NCBI GenBank assembly: GCA_003864495.1
Contig: ML133421.1
Coordinates: 2,790,001 to 2,854,000 of the forward strand
Length of the DNA stretch: 64,000 nt
DNA from: Nemopilema nomurai
Lineage: Eukaryota; Cnidaria; Scyphozoa; Rhizostomeae; Rhizostomatidae
Direction: 5' to 3'
Below are positions 46,534 through 58,860 of the stretch, piece after piece. The stretch's first letter is position 1. Each line of letters begins with the position of its first letter. A program made the translations under genes and the position numbers. The notes under the pieces are model-generated. The model was not told the DNA's origin, ran no database searches, and worked only from the letters and a program-made list of their open reading frames with translations.

Positions 46534-49500
46534 ATGACATCATCAAGAGTATTGCTGCTGTTCCTTGGGTTGATTTGTTTTTCCGGTAAGTTCGACACAC
46601 CTTCTTTCGCAAATGTTACGTGTTCGTAAATGTTACGTGTTCGTAAATGTTACGTGTTCGCAAATGTTACGTGTTCGTAAATGTTACATTAAGTCTTGTA
46701 ATGTACGTTTTGATGTATAACGTCTCCATTTAACCCAACTCACTTGTCGTGCAAAAATGCAGTTACATTTCAAGAAAGACCATTTTTGAACTAAAGCACA
46801 CTTTGTTAAGAGAAGCCATGAGTACCTAATTCTATGTTTTGTACTAATTCACATTATTTGTTTGAATCTAAAACACCAGTTAATGGGCTGGCATGTGAGA
46901 AGAAACCAAATAAAAGCAAATAATTTAAACAAAAATTCTCCATAAACTTAACCACAATAAAATTATTCAAAATGCAAACAAACTTCGGAATTACTATGCT
47001 CTACACAACTTGCTGGTGACATGAAATAGGAACATGAAACAGTGCAGTGAAGTTCATGAAAATGCATAACTGCGCGGTCTGAAGATGCTTCATGTAGACC
47101 ACTCTTTTGTATCCATTGACATTTGTTACAGTGCAGTTTTACCTGTTTACCCTAAACTTTTCAATAAATGATATATATGGATACGTTTTAGTTTATTGAT
47201 AAATGAATCAGCTTATTCATAACTTTTCTCTTAGTAAAGGCTAACGATATTAACAAATTTCAAAAACTGCTTCTAACTACAGACAAGGCCCACCCGTGAT
47301 GACACATCTATACTGCATCAAACAATGTATAAGAGATAGCAAATAGTGACCTGCGAAAAGAATAGTTTTTGGGTTATGTTTATCATTTCATGCAACAATT
47401 CAAAACTCAACCTAACTACAATTTGCTTGTTTAAACACGGACGTGTTGTTTTGTCAATTAGATCCATTGTGACCAGGTACTCTTATTTTCCAAGTGTGTC
47501 ATAATAGAATACCCAGCTTCCAATTAGTTGACTCTTTCCTCTTTGTCCCTAAGCAATAGAATGCGGCCGCAAACGATTCCACAAACACCGCTTCTTTCGC
47601 CATGAAGAGCGCGAGTTGAAGAGAACTAAAAGGGATTTGGATACAGAATTAGGCAAGATATTCACAAGAATTCAAGTCTCGCCGATTAAGCATAGCAAAA
47701 GAAGTAAAAGGTCCTCGTACCGGCCTTACGTTGCTGGACAAGGTTTGTCATCATAAGCATCATAGTCTTGCATCTAGTGCCTTTCATTAATATTCTCAAT
47801 TTATTTGCAAATTTTGCATTTAGAAGCTGATTATACATTGGCCAGTTTATGGTAGCAGAGAAGTGAGGTTTTAAAAAGTTTTCTTTAATTAGCTTCCTTT
47901 CTGGCTCAAGATTTTATTGCGTTATGCAGTTACAATTAAGTACTCAAATTGAGACGATTCCTCGTGTCATTATTAACTTTGCATAGTGCAAGATGTGCGG
48001 ATTGAGATAAAGTTGAAAGCATACTGGAAGGATGAATTGGCAAACAAGTACACTCCACAATTTCGCCTGCTTGCTGGGAATGTTGTTGATGAGGTAATTA
48101 TTATTCATGGTTGATATTTACTTTCACCAAGGTAAGTACTTCATAGGTAAGCACCTATAGCAATTTCTAGACAGAATTGGAATATTTTCGTGCTAAGAGG
48201 TGGTTGCTAGGACCAAGTCTAATTGATGCTGAACACGTTATTGAATTATTGGTAATCTTTGAGGCAGCACGTATTATACTTGCAATCAATTGGTACTACA
48301 ATTTTTTGAAATGACTGATTTCAAATTCGTTGCTAGTTGTTATTGTCCGTTACTTTCTTGAATTTTGTAGATATCAAATGCTCTCATCGACAACAGAAAC
48401 TTTCTAGAAGCGAATGTCTTGCGATTCAGGTATCCATTCTTTATTCAGACATGTATTCTATAACTCAGAAAGCAGTTCAATTGAACTGAAGCCTAGACAG
48501 AGTAAATTAGCAGCACTTTTGCAGTGGTTTTAGCATTTTACCCTTGAAAACTAAACTAATTGAGCAAAATTCCAAAGAGAAAAGTTAATAACAATATGGA
48601 CCTGAGACAAGTAGGTGCTTTCTGGATCCAAAACACCTTTCATGATCTCTCTCTTTCTGATCACATTTCAGGCCCAGCAAGTGGAATGTCCTGGCAGATG
48701 TATCCATGAAATTCTTCAAAACGGAGGTCGACCCTTTGCATTACCTTGAGGGCATTGTTGCATCTGGCTGGATTTCTGGGCTGCAAGTTTTCAAAAATTA
48801 CTTTCAAGTTATAAGTACGCATCAATGCATTAATTTCGTTCTTATACGACTTTGAGACAGCAGAAATCACTTCTTACTGAATATTTTGATTTTGCAACAA
48901 GCCTAAGTATGATGCAAGAAACTCCAAGAAAATTAGAAAAATATCAAAGTGTTTGTCATCTTTAAATTATGGTAGTTCATTTCAAGACAGCTCAATCATT
49001 TATTGAACTCATTTACGAAACACGATGAAAAATGCGTTATCTATCTTCCTCACTGGTCACACGAGCAGTCATGACACAAGCCTTTTACTTCGTTTAAGAA
49101 ATCGTCAATGGCAACGTGAATTTCCCAGCATGGAATTACCCCAAGGGACTCCGTCTTCGTCTACACCCAGCTGTCTTAACGAAGGTCAATGCCGTGAAGA
49201 AGATCAAGCACAAAGTTGTGTTGCCCGCCAACTGTGAGTCTGTGTTCAATTCTCAGTTTTTACCGCTGAGATGATAGTCACTTTCATTGGATATACCACG
49301 CCGAACATCATCCATTCTTTGGCAGCATACAATCCTGTTGGCAAGCGTACAATTTTGCTTATAGCTGTTCTCTTTGCACTTAGAACTGATACGTTCTCAA
49401 ACCTGCAAGAGATTAATACCCTCACTGCGTCCTTTCAGATAAAGAAATAAAGATTTCATTTCAACTGTACCAGAAATGGAACACCCTGTTTCTCGCAACG

Positions 49501-52500
49501 TTCTCCTCGCCTTATCGCCTGTTGAGTGGCAACATCGAGCAATCGGTTGGTAGACAGTAGCTTTTAGTTTTATGATTTGACCATAGTCATATCATCTTTG
49601 TTAAAAATCTGCAGCAAAGTCTAAATGCACATTTACTGTATAAAGGGCGAAAGCATATGGTAAAATCATTGTATAAAAAGGATTTTTTGATAATTTATGT
49701 ATTAGTGACTCGCGGTATTATTTGAACTTACTGTCTGAGCCATCATCTAACTGAAAGTTGATTTTGTAGCTTGATGAAGCCTTCAGTGGATCGCCAAACT
49801 ATTTGAACTCGCAAGTTCTGAGTTTCAGGTTTGGGTCTTTACAATTTTAATCTATTATTAGATGCAATTATAGCGTTTAATATAACAGCATAGTTTGTTT
49901 TGCATAGTTTGCGTTTGCATTTTGCATAATTTCTCATCCTCTGGGAAGCAGATGGTGGATTCCGAAGAGGAGAAAGGCAACCGACATCCGCTGCCTCCGC
50001 AGTGACACTGAACTGTCTGTCGAAGAAATAAAAACTGAAGCATTGCTAACACTGTTTTAGGACGTAAACGTTTTTTCCGGTTTTATATTTACAATATATA
50101 CCGCTTTATCACTATTTTTATTGCATAAATTATGGCTATGTTTCCAATTTTGAAAGACTCGAGAAAGTCACGTGAATTTTTGAATTTAAACCAATTGGTG
50201 AGTTGAATTTTTGTCTTCTAACAGAGAGAGTACTCAAGGCCAAACTGTTGTCGATATGTTTGTCAGATTTTCCAATGCTGAAGTATATCCAGCACAAAAG
50301 TTGAAAATTCTAATCTCTTCGGGAAACGTTGGGGACACTCCAGTTATAAGTGATTCGTTGGAAATTTACGGTAGGTTTTAAATTTGATACAAAATGCTTT
50401 GTAGCTTTTCATTTATACGCACAGAGTTTGCGATCATTAGAAAACTTACGCTTATCTTCCTCCGTTGCTCTCTCGGCGTGCAGTATAAGCAAATATATTT
50501 TATGAAAATAGACATTAAGAGAAAAATTGAATTGCCTTCTGAATTTTTCAATTTCTCATTAATGCCATTCTTTTGAAGAAATAAACAATGTCACAAGTGA
50601 CCAGCCGATTCAAGAGCCTATTCAAAGTGACGAATTTCCAAAGCCTCACTCTGACGCCAATGTCAACCAAAACACAAATGAAACCGAGACTGATAACAAC
50701 AAGGTGAAGCAAGTAACCCCAGAACGGGAGACGGCGTTGCCAATTTATCCATTGGCAAAAGCAAGTAACGGACAGAATACCAAGGCGGAGCAGAGCCAAA
50801 CAAATCAGACCCCACCTGTTACTCAGACACCATCTGATGAGGCTACGATGTCGATGAAGGTACAACGACTGAAATTCGTAAAGCAAACTGGCCTCGTCAT
50901 TATGGAGCATCAACAAGTGAAGCCATGGAGCAGTGAGGCGGGGCAGGAAACAAAGAATCCCACAGCAACGGAGGGTATGAAAACTCCGGAAGCGCCCAAG
51001 AACAACGTAGTTGCGGAGACTGCCGTGCCCATTTATCCAAAGCAGATTAAAATTTCTGATTCAGTTATTCCGTCAGTAAGCCAGCCACAACCCCAAAAAC
51101 AACAACAACAGCAAGCACCATCGCAATACCAAGTCGCACAGCAGCAAACGTATCCAATGAGACAGCAGCAACAGCAAAACCAATGGGGATCCTCGCAGCA
51201 AATCTCACCAGCCAATGAGAAAGCAGCACCACTTGAAGGAAATCTATGGCACGACCTGCCGGAGCAGGTTGAGGGGAAGCTAGTTATGAACCAAGAGAAG
51301 CCGGTGTCGCCCATTTTAAGCAAGGAAATTGAGCAGGGGAACGAAAAGCAACTAGCACAACAGCCACAACACCAACCCATTTCAACCGATGCGAAACTAG
51401 AAAAGTTGCAACAGAACATCGCTGAGCAGCAGAGCAGTAACATCTCAGCCGACGCAAGTCTGCAGGGAACAGACAACAACTTCACAGATAGCTCTGATAC
51501 GCCAACACTTGAAAAAATGTTGTACCCTCAGCTATCGGAGTCTAAAAATCTACTAAAAGGTATCAACGATGAATAGTTTCTAATTGTGGTTCAATGTGAT
51601 TCCTTGTTTTGATGATTTATTTGGTATGGTATTAATAATTTAGCATTAGTTTCACAGATTTTAAAAAGCCATAGGTTTAACGGCTTTATTATGCTGTGGA
51701 GGCTGCATGGCAGCCACAATGCTACCATTTGGCCTATTTTCTACTTCTTCTAAATGACTGCAAAGCAGCAAGAGATAGGAAGTGAACTCAGAAATAGCAG
51801 AATGGTGGCCTTGTATTCTATCACACTGCTCGCGGTAATGATTCAAAAATTCAATCTCTAAGCATTGTGTTTTTTCTTGAAAGGCCACGATGCAAGTAAA
51901 GTCAACAGCACTGGCGAGATAATCCTCCCGAAGAACCCGCAAACCCAAGACAGCTTGCTTCAGACTGCTGAGAACTTCTTGTCGGAAAAGCAAGACAATC
52001 AAAACGAAACTCAGTCGACGCAAACAGATGCAGATGCTAAGGAGAGTGCGGAGGAGCGTAAGACTGTTGCGACACTGGTGGCTGGTGTGGTCAGCGAACA
52101 GATCAAGCACTTTAAAGCGAGTGAGATGCGCATGGCGTATAGCCCCGTCGCCGACACAAGCAACAGCACCAATGCTTCGAGCGACAATGTGATTAGTGAA
52201 GCGAGCAGGGACCAACGCAAGCTACAGCAAGCCGTCCCTGGTTCTCCTTACAAAGATGTCTCACAGGCTAGTGCTGCCAGCCCAATTCAACAACAGTCCC
52301 TTCCCTCACAAGTGCTTCCCAATCAGGCTTCAAGTTCTTCTACAAATCAAAGCAGCAATTTTGTAACTGGGGCGAATGCAAAAGCATCCCTTGCATCCTC
52401 GGAGGACTGGAGCCCACAGGGTGTTGCTGCTAAAGAGGGCGGGAGCGTGAAGCGGCCAGATGCGCCACAGTTGGGCCCCGGTAGTGTGTGGTCCAAATTA

Positions 52501-55500
52501 ATGCCCAATGCGAGCTCCAGCAATGCAAGTAGCAGCACCAATTTGTACCAAAGCCAACAGCAGAACATCTATCAACAGCAACAACAGACTGCCTATCCAC
52601 TGCAGCAACAGAATGTTTATCCAAAGGAGCAATTGAAAGTGAATTCTCCCTCCACAATTACGTCCCCGACCAATGTCCTTTACCTTTATCCTAAACAGTC
52701 ACAGCAAGACCAGAACACAAGCAGCGGTTTAGGTCAATTGGCTGCAACTAGCCCCATAGGTCAAGCAGACAAGGTCCCAGAGTCGGCTTGGCCAGCGGTG
52801 ACGCCTAGCAACACTGCGGTAAATAAGCCGGCGACACAACTCAACCCCCGGCCAGATGTGCAGGTCAGTGTCGCACCCACGCCGGTGACAGTCAAAACGG
52901 AGAACGCATCTAGCCAGTCTATTGGTGACAAGACATACAGGGTTCATTTGAAACCTCATATTTACACTCCTAAGGTGCAGCTTTACAAATGGCCGCCAGT
53001 TGCTTTTCACGAAACAGGGAACGAAAACTCTGCCCAGCCTGAGATTGCTACAGGGAGTCAGGTTCAAGTAGTAACAGCAACATCACGTGAGTATGCGCTT
53101 TTCACTTGTGATTTGGTCTTTGCATATTTTGAAAATAAATGTGATGGGCTTCCGTGTCAATGAAAAGAAGTAATCTACTTTAATGTGTCATGCTTTCATT
53201 TTGCAGAGCATTACCTGCATGGTGCCATGACCCTCCAACAAACCTGGCATCCACTGTTGGAAAACGAGAACAGCCTTCCGTATAGAGTTCTTAAAGAGCA
53301 TATCCAACATTCGGTAAGGCCTCTCAAACGCATCCATAGACTAGCTGCCTTAAAGAGATGACGTCATTGCATGACATAAACACATCAACTGTTCTTGGTG
53401 CAAACACAAATTATATTCTTTTATCGGACTGCGGTCTTGAAGATCGGATTTTCTAGAGTGATAAGTTGTGTTAGGAACTGCGATTATGGTGCGCAATAGA
53501 GGTACAGTTTATGAGATCAATAACAGAACGACATGGAGATGCCTTGTCTTACAATAACACTGCATAATTGATAATGGCCCGTTGATAAACAGCCAGGTGC
53601 CCGGAGCTTTGCCTCTATTTCACGCAAGTCATGCTGAGAGCGAAGTGGATTTCCTGAAACATGCACAGGTTTTCGCGGTATTGTTTGCAAGAGAAGATGG
53701 ATTCTTCTCTAGAAGAAAAGCGTTTTCCTAGAACAACCAGCAATATTTTGAGACGTAAATAAAAAGTCTCGATAAAGGCTGATATTGAACGCTTGGCCAG
53801 ATCTGCTTATTCCAGGTGGAAAAAGTTTCTGATTTATAAGCATTTTGCGAAGAATTTCCATACTTCTCTGTAGCAGCTTCATGCCAAACTAAGGTGAACC
53901 GAGTAAAAGCTCGTTTTTAAGCGTATAGAGTAGCTTGAGCAAGGAATGCTTGTCTGGAAGCAATATAAGATAAAGGGCCTTTCTCAAATGCTAGAAAGTA
54001 AATGGGTCTTTATATGGCAATTTGCTCCAAGAAGATCGTAGGGTGATATAACCCGGATGAACTGAGCCACACGAATTCACCCAAAAAGCACCCCTGATGA
54101 ATCAAACAGAGCCTCAAACAAATATTTTTCTTCTAAGCACTTTTTTGCAATGTGAGTTTATGGGTCTTTTACCAAAAGAGATTTGCTGTTTATCAGCATG
54201 TTATTAAGATAGCCAAACATTTGTTGTTTCTAGGTATTATGCTTCAATATCTTTCCTCAGATCGCTTGGAACATTTAGGCAAAGACGTGCCACATATGTA
54301 TAAATTTGACAGTCCATTTGTTAATTTCTTTAGATTGAAGAGACATACGCATCTCACCACCTGAGTGTTGTTTGCAAAGTGACTGGTCTGAGGTTAGTAC
54401 AACATCGTATTGAAATCACCTGTACCAGTTAGCAATATCACTCCTCGTGCTCTTAGGCTGCTATTTGAGAAGTTTTCTATCAGTTGAAAGCCCACCACCG
54501 TCTCAATTATAGGAGAGCTCCACGGAAAACGTCACATGCGACAACCATGGAAAAAGTCGGGGTTACCTTTGAACTTGCGTACGTCAATGACGGGGGCACT
54601 GTGCTGTCAACAATGAAGCAGGTGGCGAAGAACGGAGTCATTTCCGAGCTGCTGGTCTACCCGGATACGGTCTCGGTTTCAGGTGAGTCACAGCCTCTCT
54701 GCTCCTTGTAAAAGCTCCTTGTAATAGCTCCTTGTAATAGCTCCTTGTAATAGCTCCTTGTAATAGCTCCTTGTAATAGCTCCTTGTAATAGCTCCTTGT
54801 AATAGCTCCTTGTAATAGCTCCTTGTAAAAGCTCATTTTAAGCTACCGATGAGTTTGCTGCAAATGGCAGTGAAAAAGGACGAGGCAAACGAAGAATAGT
54901 AGCAAATCACCAAAAAGCTTCCTATAATATTTGTAAAAGTAGCGAAGTATGCAAAGAAGCGGGAATAAGGAAACTTTCTCATATTACTTTCCTTTTGTGG
55001 AGATGCCTAGTAGCTGTAAACTAGAATATACCCACCTTAAGGTAGCAAAGCAACTTACTACAATTGCGCATGTCTTTCTAAATTTCCCAGATGACGACAC
55101 TCCGTCGACTATCTCACCCCCTGAAATGCCAAGTCAACTGGACCAAGCCAGCATCACGGAACAAAACTTGGGTGAGCATTTAAGGCACGATTGCTTCCTT
55201 GGAACTCCAGTCGAAAGGGCTTCTATCATAATCCATCTACTAAACTGTATTTTTAGTATTCGTTATTGGTATCTCAATTTGTATACAAGGTTTTAATTTA
55301 GACGCTATTTGCTCCCTTCTTTGATTGTGTTTGGTAACAACAATGGCTCGAAGATTCCTGATATCACACTCCAATATAGATATACCTTTAATTGTCCCTT
55401 CTTGTCTTTTCATCTTTCGCTCGTCAATTCTTCTCCTGGTCAACTGCTTTAACTTGCCTCAGCATGAAACGTTCCCTTCAATGTTCAACTTTCGTGTTTC

Positions 55501-57713
55501 TAGTTGCAACTTCACCGGTACCATTAGATAATGCTTCACGAACCAACCCAGAAAATAGCACACAAATGAGCAACTACACTACGCAAGTGCCTTCAACAAA
55601 ACCAGTGGAAGCGACAAAGCCATTAGACGTGACAAGGCCAGTAGAAGCGGCAAAACCAGTAGAAATGACAAATCCGATGGATGCGACAAAGCCATTAGAC
55701 GTGACAAGGCCAGTAGAAGCGGTGAAACCGGTAGAAATGACAAATCCGATGGATGCGACAAAGCCATTAGACGTGACAAGGCCAGTAGAAGCGGTAAAAC
55801 CGGTAGAAATGACAAATCCGATGGATGCGACAAAGCCATTAGACGTGACAAGGCCAGTAGAAGCGGTAAAACCGGTAGAAATGACAAATCCGATGGATGC
55901 GACAAAGCCATTAGACGTGACAAAACCACCAGAAGTGGCAAAACCAGCAGAATCCACAAAGCCAGTAGAGCCAAATTTTGAGTTTGTGACAGCCCCAAAA
56001 GGTATAATTTTCACTCTTTTAATCATACAGCGCATCTGAGTTTGTTGGTATTGGCCTGGCTGTAAATGACTTCTTTTCATGCAGGAAAAGATCCTAAATG
56101 AACTGAATTTCAGCCTAGTAGATAATTTGTGATCGCATCAAACTGGAAAGCATAATACCTTTGGAACAAATAGGAAACCTTTCTAGCCAGTTGACATTCA
56201 AAGCAGGCTTTTCACTTTCAAAGGACTTAGCTACTTATCCTGTTCTAAGACGGGTATTGAAATTAATGATTAATTGATTCAAGCGTTTACCATGCTTCAT
56301 CAAATAGAATCTAACTCGTGTTTACCGATGTGTTAGGGTTCGAATTGGATTTACTTGATGAGCTTAGATTTAAGAAAATATTTAGCAGAGTACAAGAGCA
56401 AAGATAAGCGAGAGTTCATTGCTGTAAAGTCTTTGACATTGCTATTATAATATAGATTATTATAATATAGATATTCCAAAATCATGTGAAGAAATCCGGG
56501 ACTCTGGCATTGGGAAGTCTGACGGACAGTACGTCCTTGAGGCACGGAAGGGATGCCACCTCAGTGTAATTTGTCAAAACATGGAGGACAAGCACCCTAA
56601 AGAGTTCCTTGGTGGTCCAAATAAAAGTGAATGGGAGGCTTACCCCTTCGCAGCGCTGATAAAGATCTCAAGTCACGACAAAGAGAATATTCAAAGTGGA
56701 GCTTGCCTCGAGAATTCAGGTTGGAGATTGATATTTATCGTTTTCGAGAGGTAGCTGTCAGTGATCTTTCTCGCTCTTACATACGGAAAGCTAATGCAGT
56801 TACACTCCTACCCACCGTAGCTACTACTGGCTCATCAATAAGTAATGCGATTCGCAGCTGAATAGCTCCTCAACTCGGAAAAGGGGAACGCCAGCTCTGT
56901 TGACTGTGCCAGCAGAGGCTGCTACAGGATCGTTTTTGTTGTAAAGTGCATAAAACTCCTAATAATAGATAAATCTTCTAACTTCTTTTGAATGTAAGGT
57001 TAAAAATTGCAAAGGATAGTCAAAATTACCACAAGATTTCTACGGAATCCAACCACATGTGAAACACACTAGATCCACCTAGCAAAAAGAAACTGCCTAC
57101 TGGCGTTTGTCAGCTGCATTTTGGCAAGTTTTTAGATATCAAAACTGAGAAGCGAGACCAGGGTTATGATCTACTGCCAACAAGATGTGACTTTATGCAA
57201 AAATTAAGGTTGCATCGCACGCATCTTGATTGTATCGTTTTTGATACTTACTCCTGCACTAATTCATCTATGCATCGTATCTATTGATCATAACTTTTAA
57301 CTCGTCTAAGCAGAAGCGAAGTGAGATTATTCGGTATTTAGCGATAGGTCTTTCCCACAAGAAATCATAGATCTGTTTGCTTGCTCGTGAGAAATTCAAT
57401 GTGATAAACTGAATAGGGCTCTTGTTCCTTTTCTTACCTTGCTCTCTACAACAGGAGTCTGAAAACACTTTGAAATTTCCTCTCTACTAGAAAACTAAGT
57501 ATATTCCACCTTTTAGTTCAAATACTAGTGATATATTTTGCAGATGAAGGAAGGAAGCTTTTGGAACAGATCTACAGAGCCAAGGGGAAGCAAAGCGCAC
57601 CAACTCCGCCATGGCACACCAATATTAAGCGACTTTTGGAAGGCAGAAGAAAGCGAGAAATCAAGAGAGTTGTTACCGTTATCTCAAAAGCTAACAAGGG
57701 TATTTATGCATGA
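46534..57713 (+). CDS. Secreted protein with three SEA-like modules and Gln-rich and repeat linkers
   Basis: Exons: 46534-46585, 47560-47742, 47987-48093, 48371-48429, 48672-48814, 49099-49233, 49439-49545, 49770-49828, 50225-50370, 50579-51559, 51884-53086, 53207-53313, 54334-54392, 54513-54682, 55091-55171, 55504-56001, 56471-56719, 57544-57713. All junctions keep phase, giving 1,502 aa. A signal peptide (VLLLFLGLICFS) is followed by basic furin-type sites (KRTKR, KRSKR). SEA-like modules fall in exons 3-5, 7-9 and 12-14, each with the hydrophobic pattern of the fold and an FR or LR near the second splice site. Exons 10-11 encode about 730 residues rich in Gln, Ser, Asn and YPK motifs. Exon 16 encodes a 24-residue repeat. 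Exon 17 begins PKSCEEIRDSG, weakly like a GON or fibrinogen-type start. No membrane segment is seen, so it is probably extracellular. No ortholog was recognised. Confidence 0.82.
46605..46690. repeat. 17-bp minisatellite just after the SEA-gene exon 1 donor
   Basis: About five copies of a 17-bp unit (AAATGTTACGTGTTCGT). The array starts about 20 bp downstream of the donor at 46586. Confidence 0.85.
54695..54838. repeat. 13-bp minisatellite just after the SEA-gene exon 14 donor
   Basis: About eleven copies of AGCTCCTTGTAAT, beginning within about 15-20 bp of the donor at 54683. The first and last copies vary (TGTAAA). Confidence 0.9.
55605..55930 (+). repeat. 72-bp coding repeat in exon 16 of the SEA gene
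   Basis: About four copies of a 72-bp unit encoding 24 residues (TKPLDVTRPVEAVKPVEMTN then PMDA). The unit is itself built of 6-residue KPVE/KPLD-like subunits. It is rich in Pro, Thr, Val and Glu, resembling an extended, possibly O-glycosylated linker. Copies are almost identical at DNA level, pointing to recent expansion. Confidence 0.93.
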
Positions 57714-58144
57714 GAGGTTTTATAGGGAACACCTCGCTCATAAGCAAAACCGCTTGCGGGCTAACAGTACTTTGGTGCTATTTGCTCTCATACAGTTGTA
57801 TTAGAGCGAACGCTACAAAATTCCCAAATACGATGGGTGATCGTAGAATTATAAAAGGAGTCATACAATATTTCGTTTGTTGGTTAACCTTTGGTCATCT
57901 ATAAGCTATCCTTAAATGGCAGCTATAATTTTTGAATTTCTATTATATGAACACTGCCCTAAATTTAATAACCTAAAAGTTTAAAGATGAAATGCCACAT
58001 TTTCGAGTGAAATATTGATCAATTGGAAAGTAGAACCATTTGCTTCTTGTTTTCTGCCAGTTTTTAAGTTGCCTTTCTTTTTTGATAAACTAAAGCCTGC
58101 CATTGAATTGATAACCGAATCAAAGAAACTCTTTATAGAAATGC
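57714..58144. other. Downstream of the SEA gene
   Basis: It probably holds the 3' UTR. No clear AATAAA was located near the stop. Short ORFs have no motif. Confidence 0.4.
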
Positions 58145-58860
58145 AGAGAAAAAATGAGCGTTACCCAAGATCGTCAGGAAGAGAAGGGGAAGACTGGGGA
58201 GTGCTCTGATACAAGCAGAAGCGAAATTCGCCAGAAAGACGTCCATGGAAAGGGACTTTCTACCAAACAGCCTCTATAACACCAAGTTAAAATCTACTCT
58301 AATAAGAGACTTTTATACATAGGTTTCATGTGATTACTTGATTTCATACATACAATCCTTATGATAGTAAATCGTTGCAATGTTGTGTACGAAAGATGTA
58401 GTTTCTAAGCCAAAATTGGCAAATTGTTTAGTCCTTGGTTGACGCCATCGATCACTTTGGCCAAGATATGACTGCCTCAGCTGACAATTTGCAGACAGGC
58501 AAAAACGGTAACATGCCTTTAAGATTCAGGAAAGGTGGAAGGGAAGCTTCATGTTTTAGTCTCTTGGTTGTTGCCATCTTCTCAAACAACATGGTGCTAT
58601 AATCAATTGTGACTTTGATGATAGACCCATTTGGTCATATACATTTCCGCTGTCAGGCAAGTTCGAATGAAGTGGATTATCTACGCATTGAAACAATGTA
58701 CTTGTGTATTGATCAAGCTCTTTCCTTGGACCGAGAATCAAGTGTACGAAACTTGCTGTCTGGAAAGCATTGTTAAAATGCAACAAGCGCGAAAACAGGC
58801 CAAGCTGTCTCCACAGAACAAAAATATTTCGCAATCAGTTCTTCGGGTATTTTAACCTCA
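58145..58860 (+). other. Coding-like fragments, unassigned
   Basis: Three pieces look more coding-like than their surroundings: 58154-58281 (MSVTQDRQEEKGKTGE, ends TAA), 58435-58507 (SLVDAIDHFGQDMTASADN, bounded by TTTAG and a GTAACA donor) and 58656-58776 (SNEVDYLRIETMYLC, ends TAA). Their phases did not join into one chain. They may be exons of a small gene or decayed coding sequence. Confidence 0.25.

Noticed and set aside
51033..51485. 150-codon Cys-rich minus-strand ORF
   Set aside because: Antisense of the Gln-rich exon 10 of the SEA gene, where CAG/CAA codons read as Cys/Leu-type codons.
55574..56080. Long minus-strand ORFs opposite exon 16
   Set aside because: Shadows of the 72-bp coding repeat.
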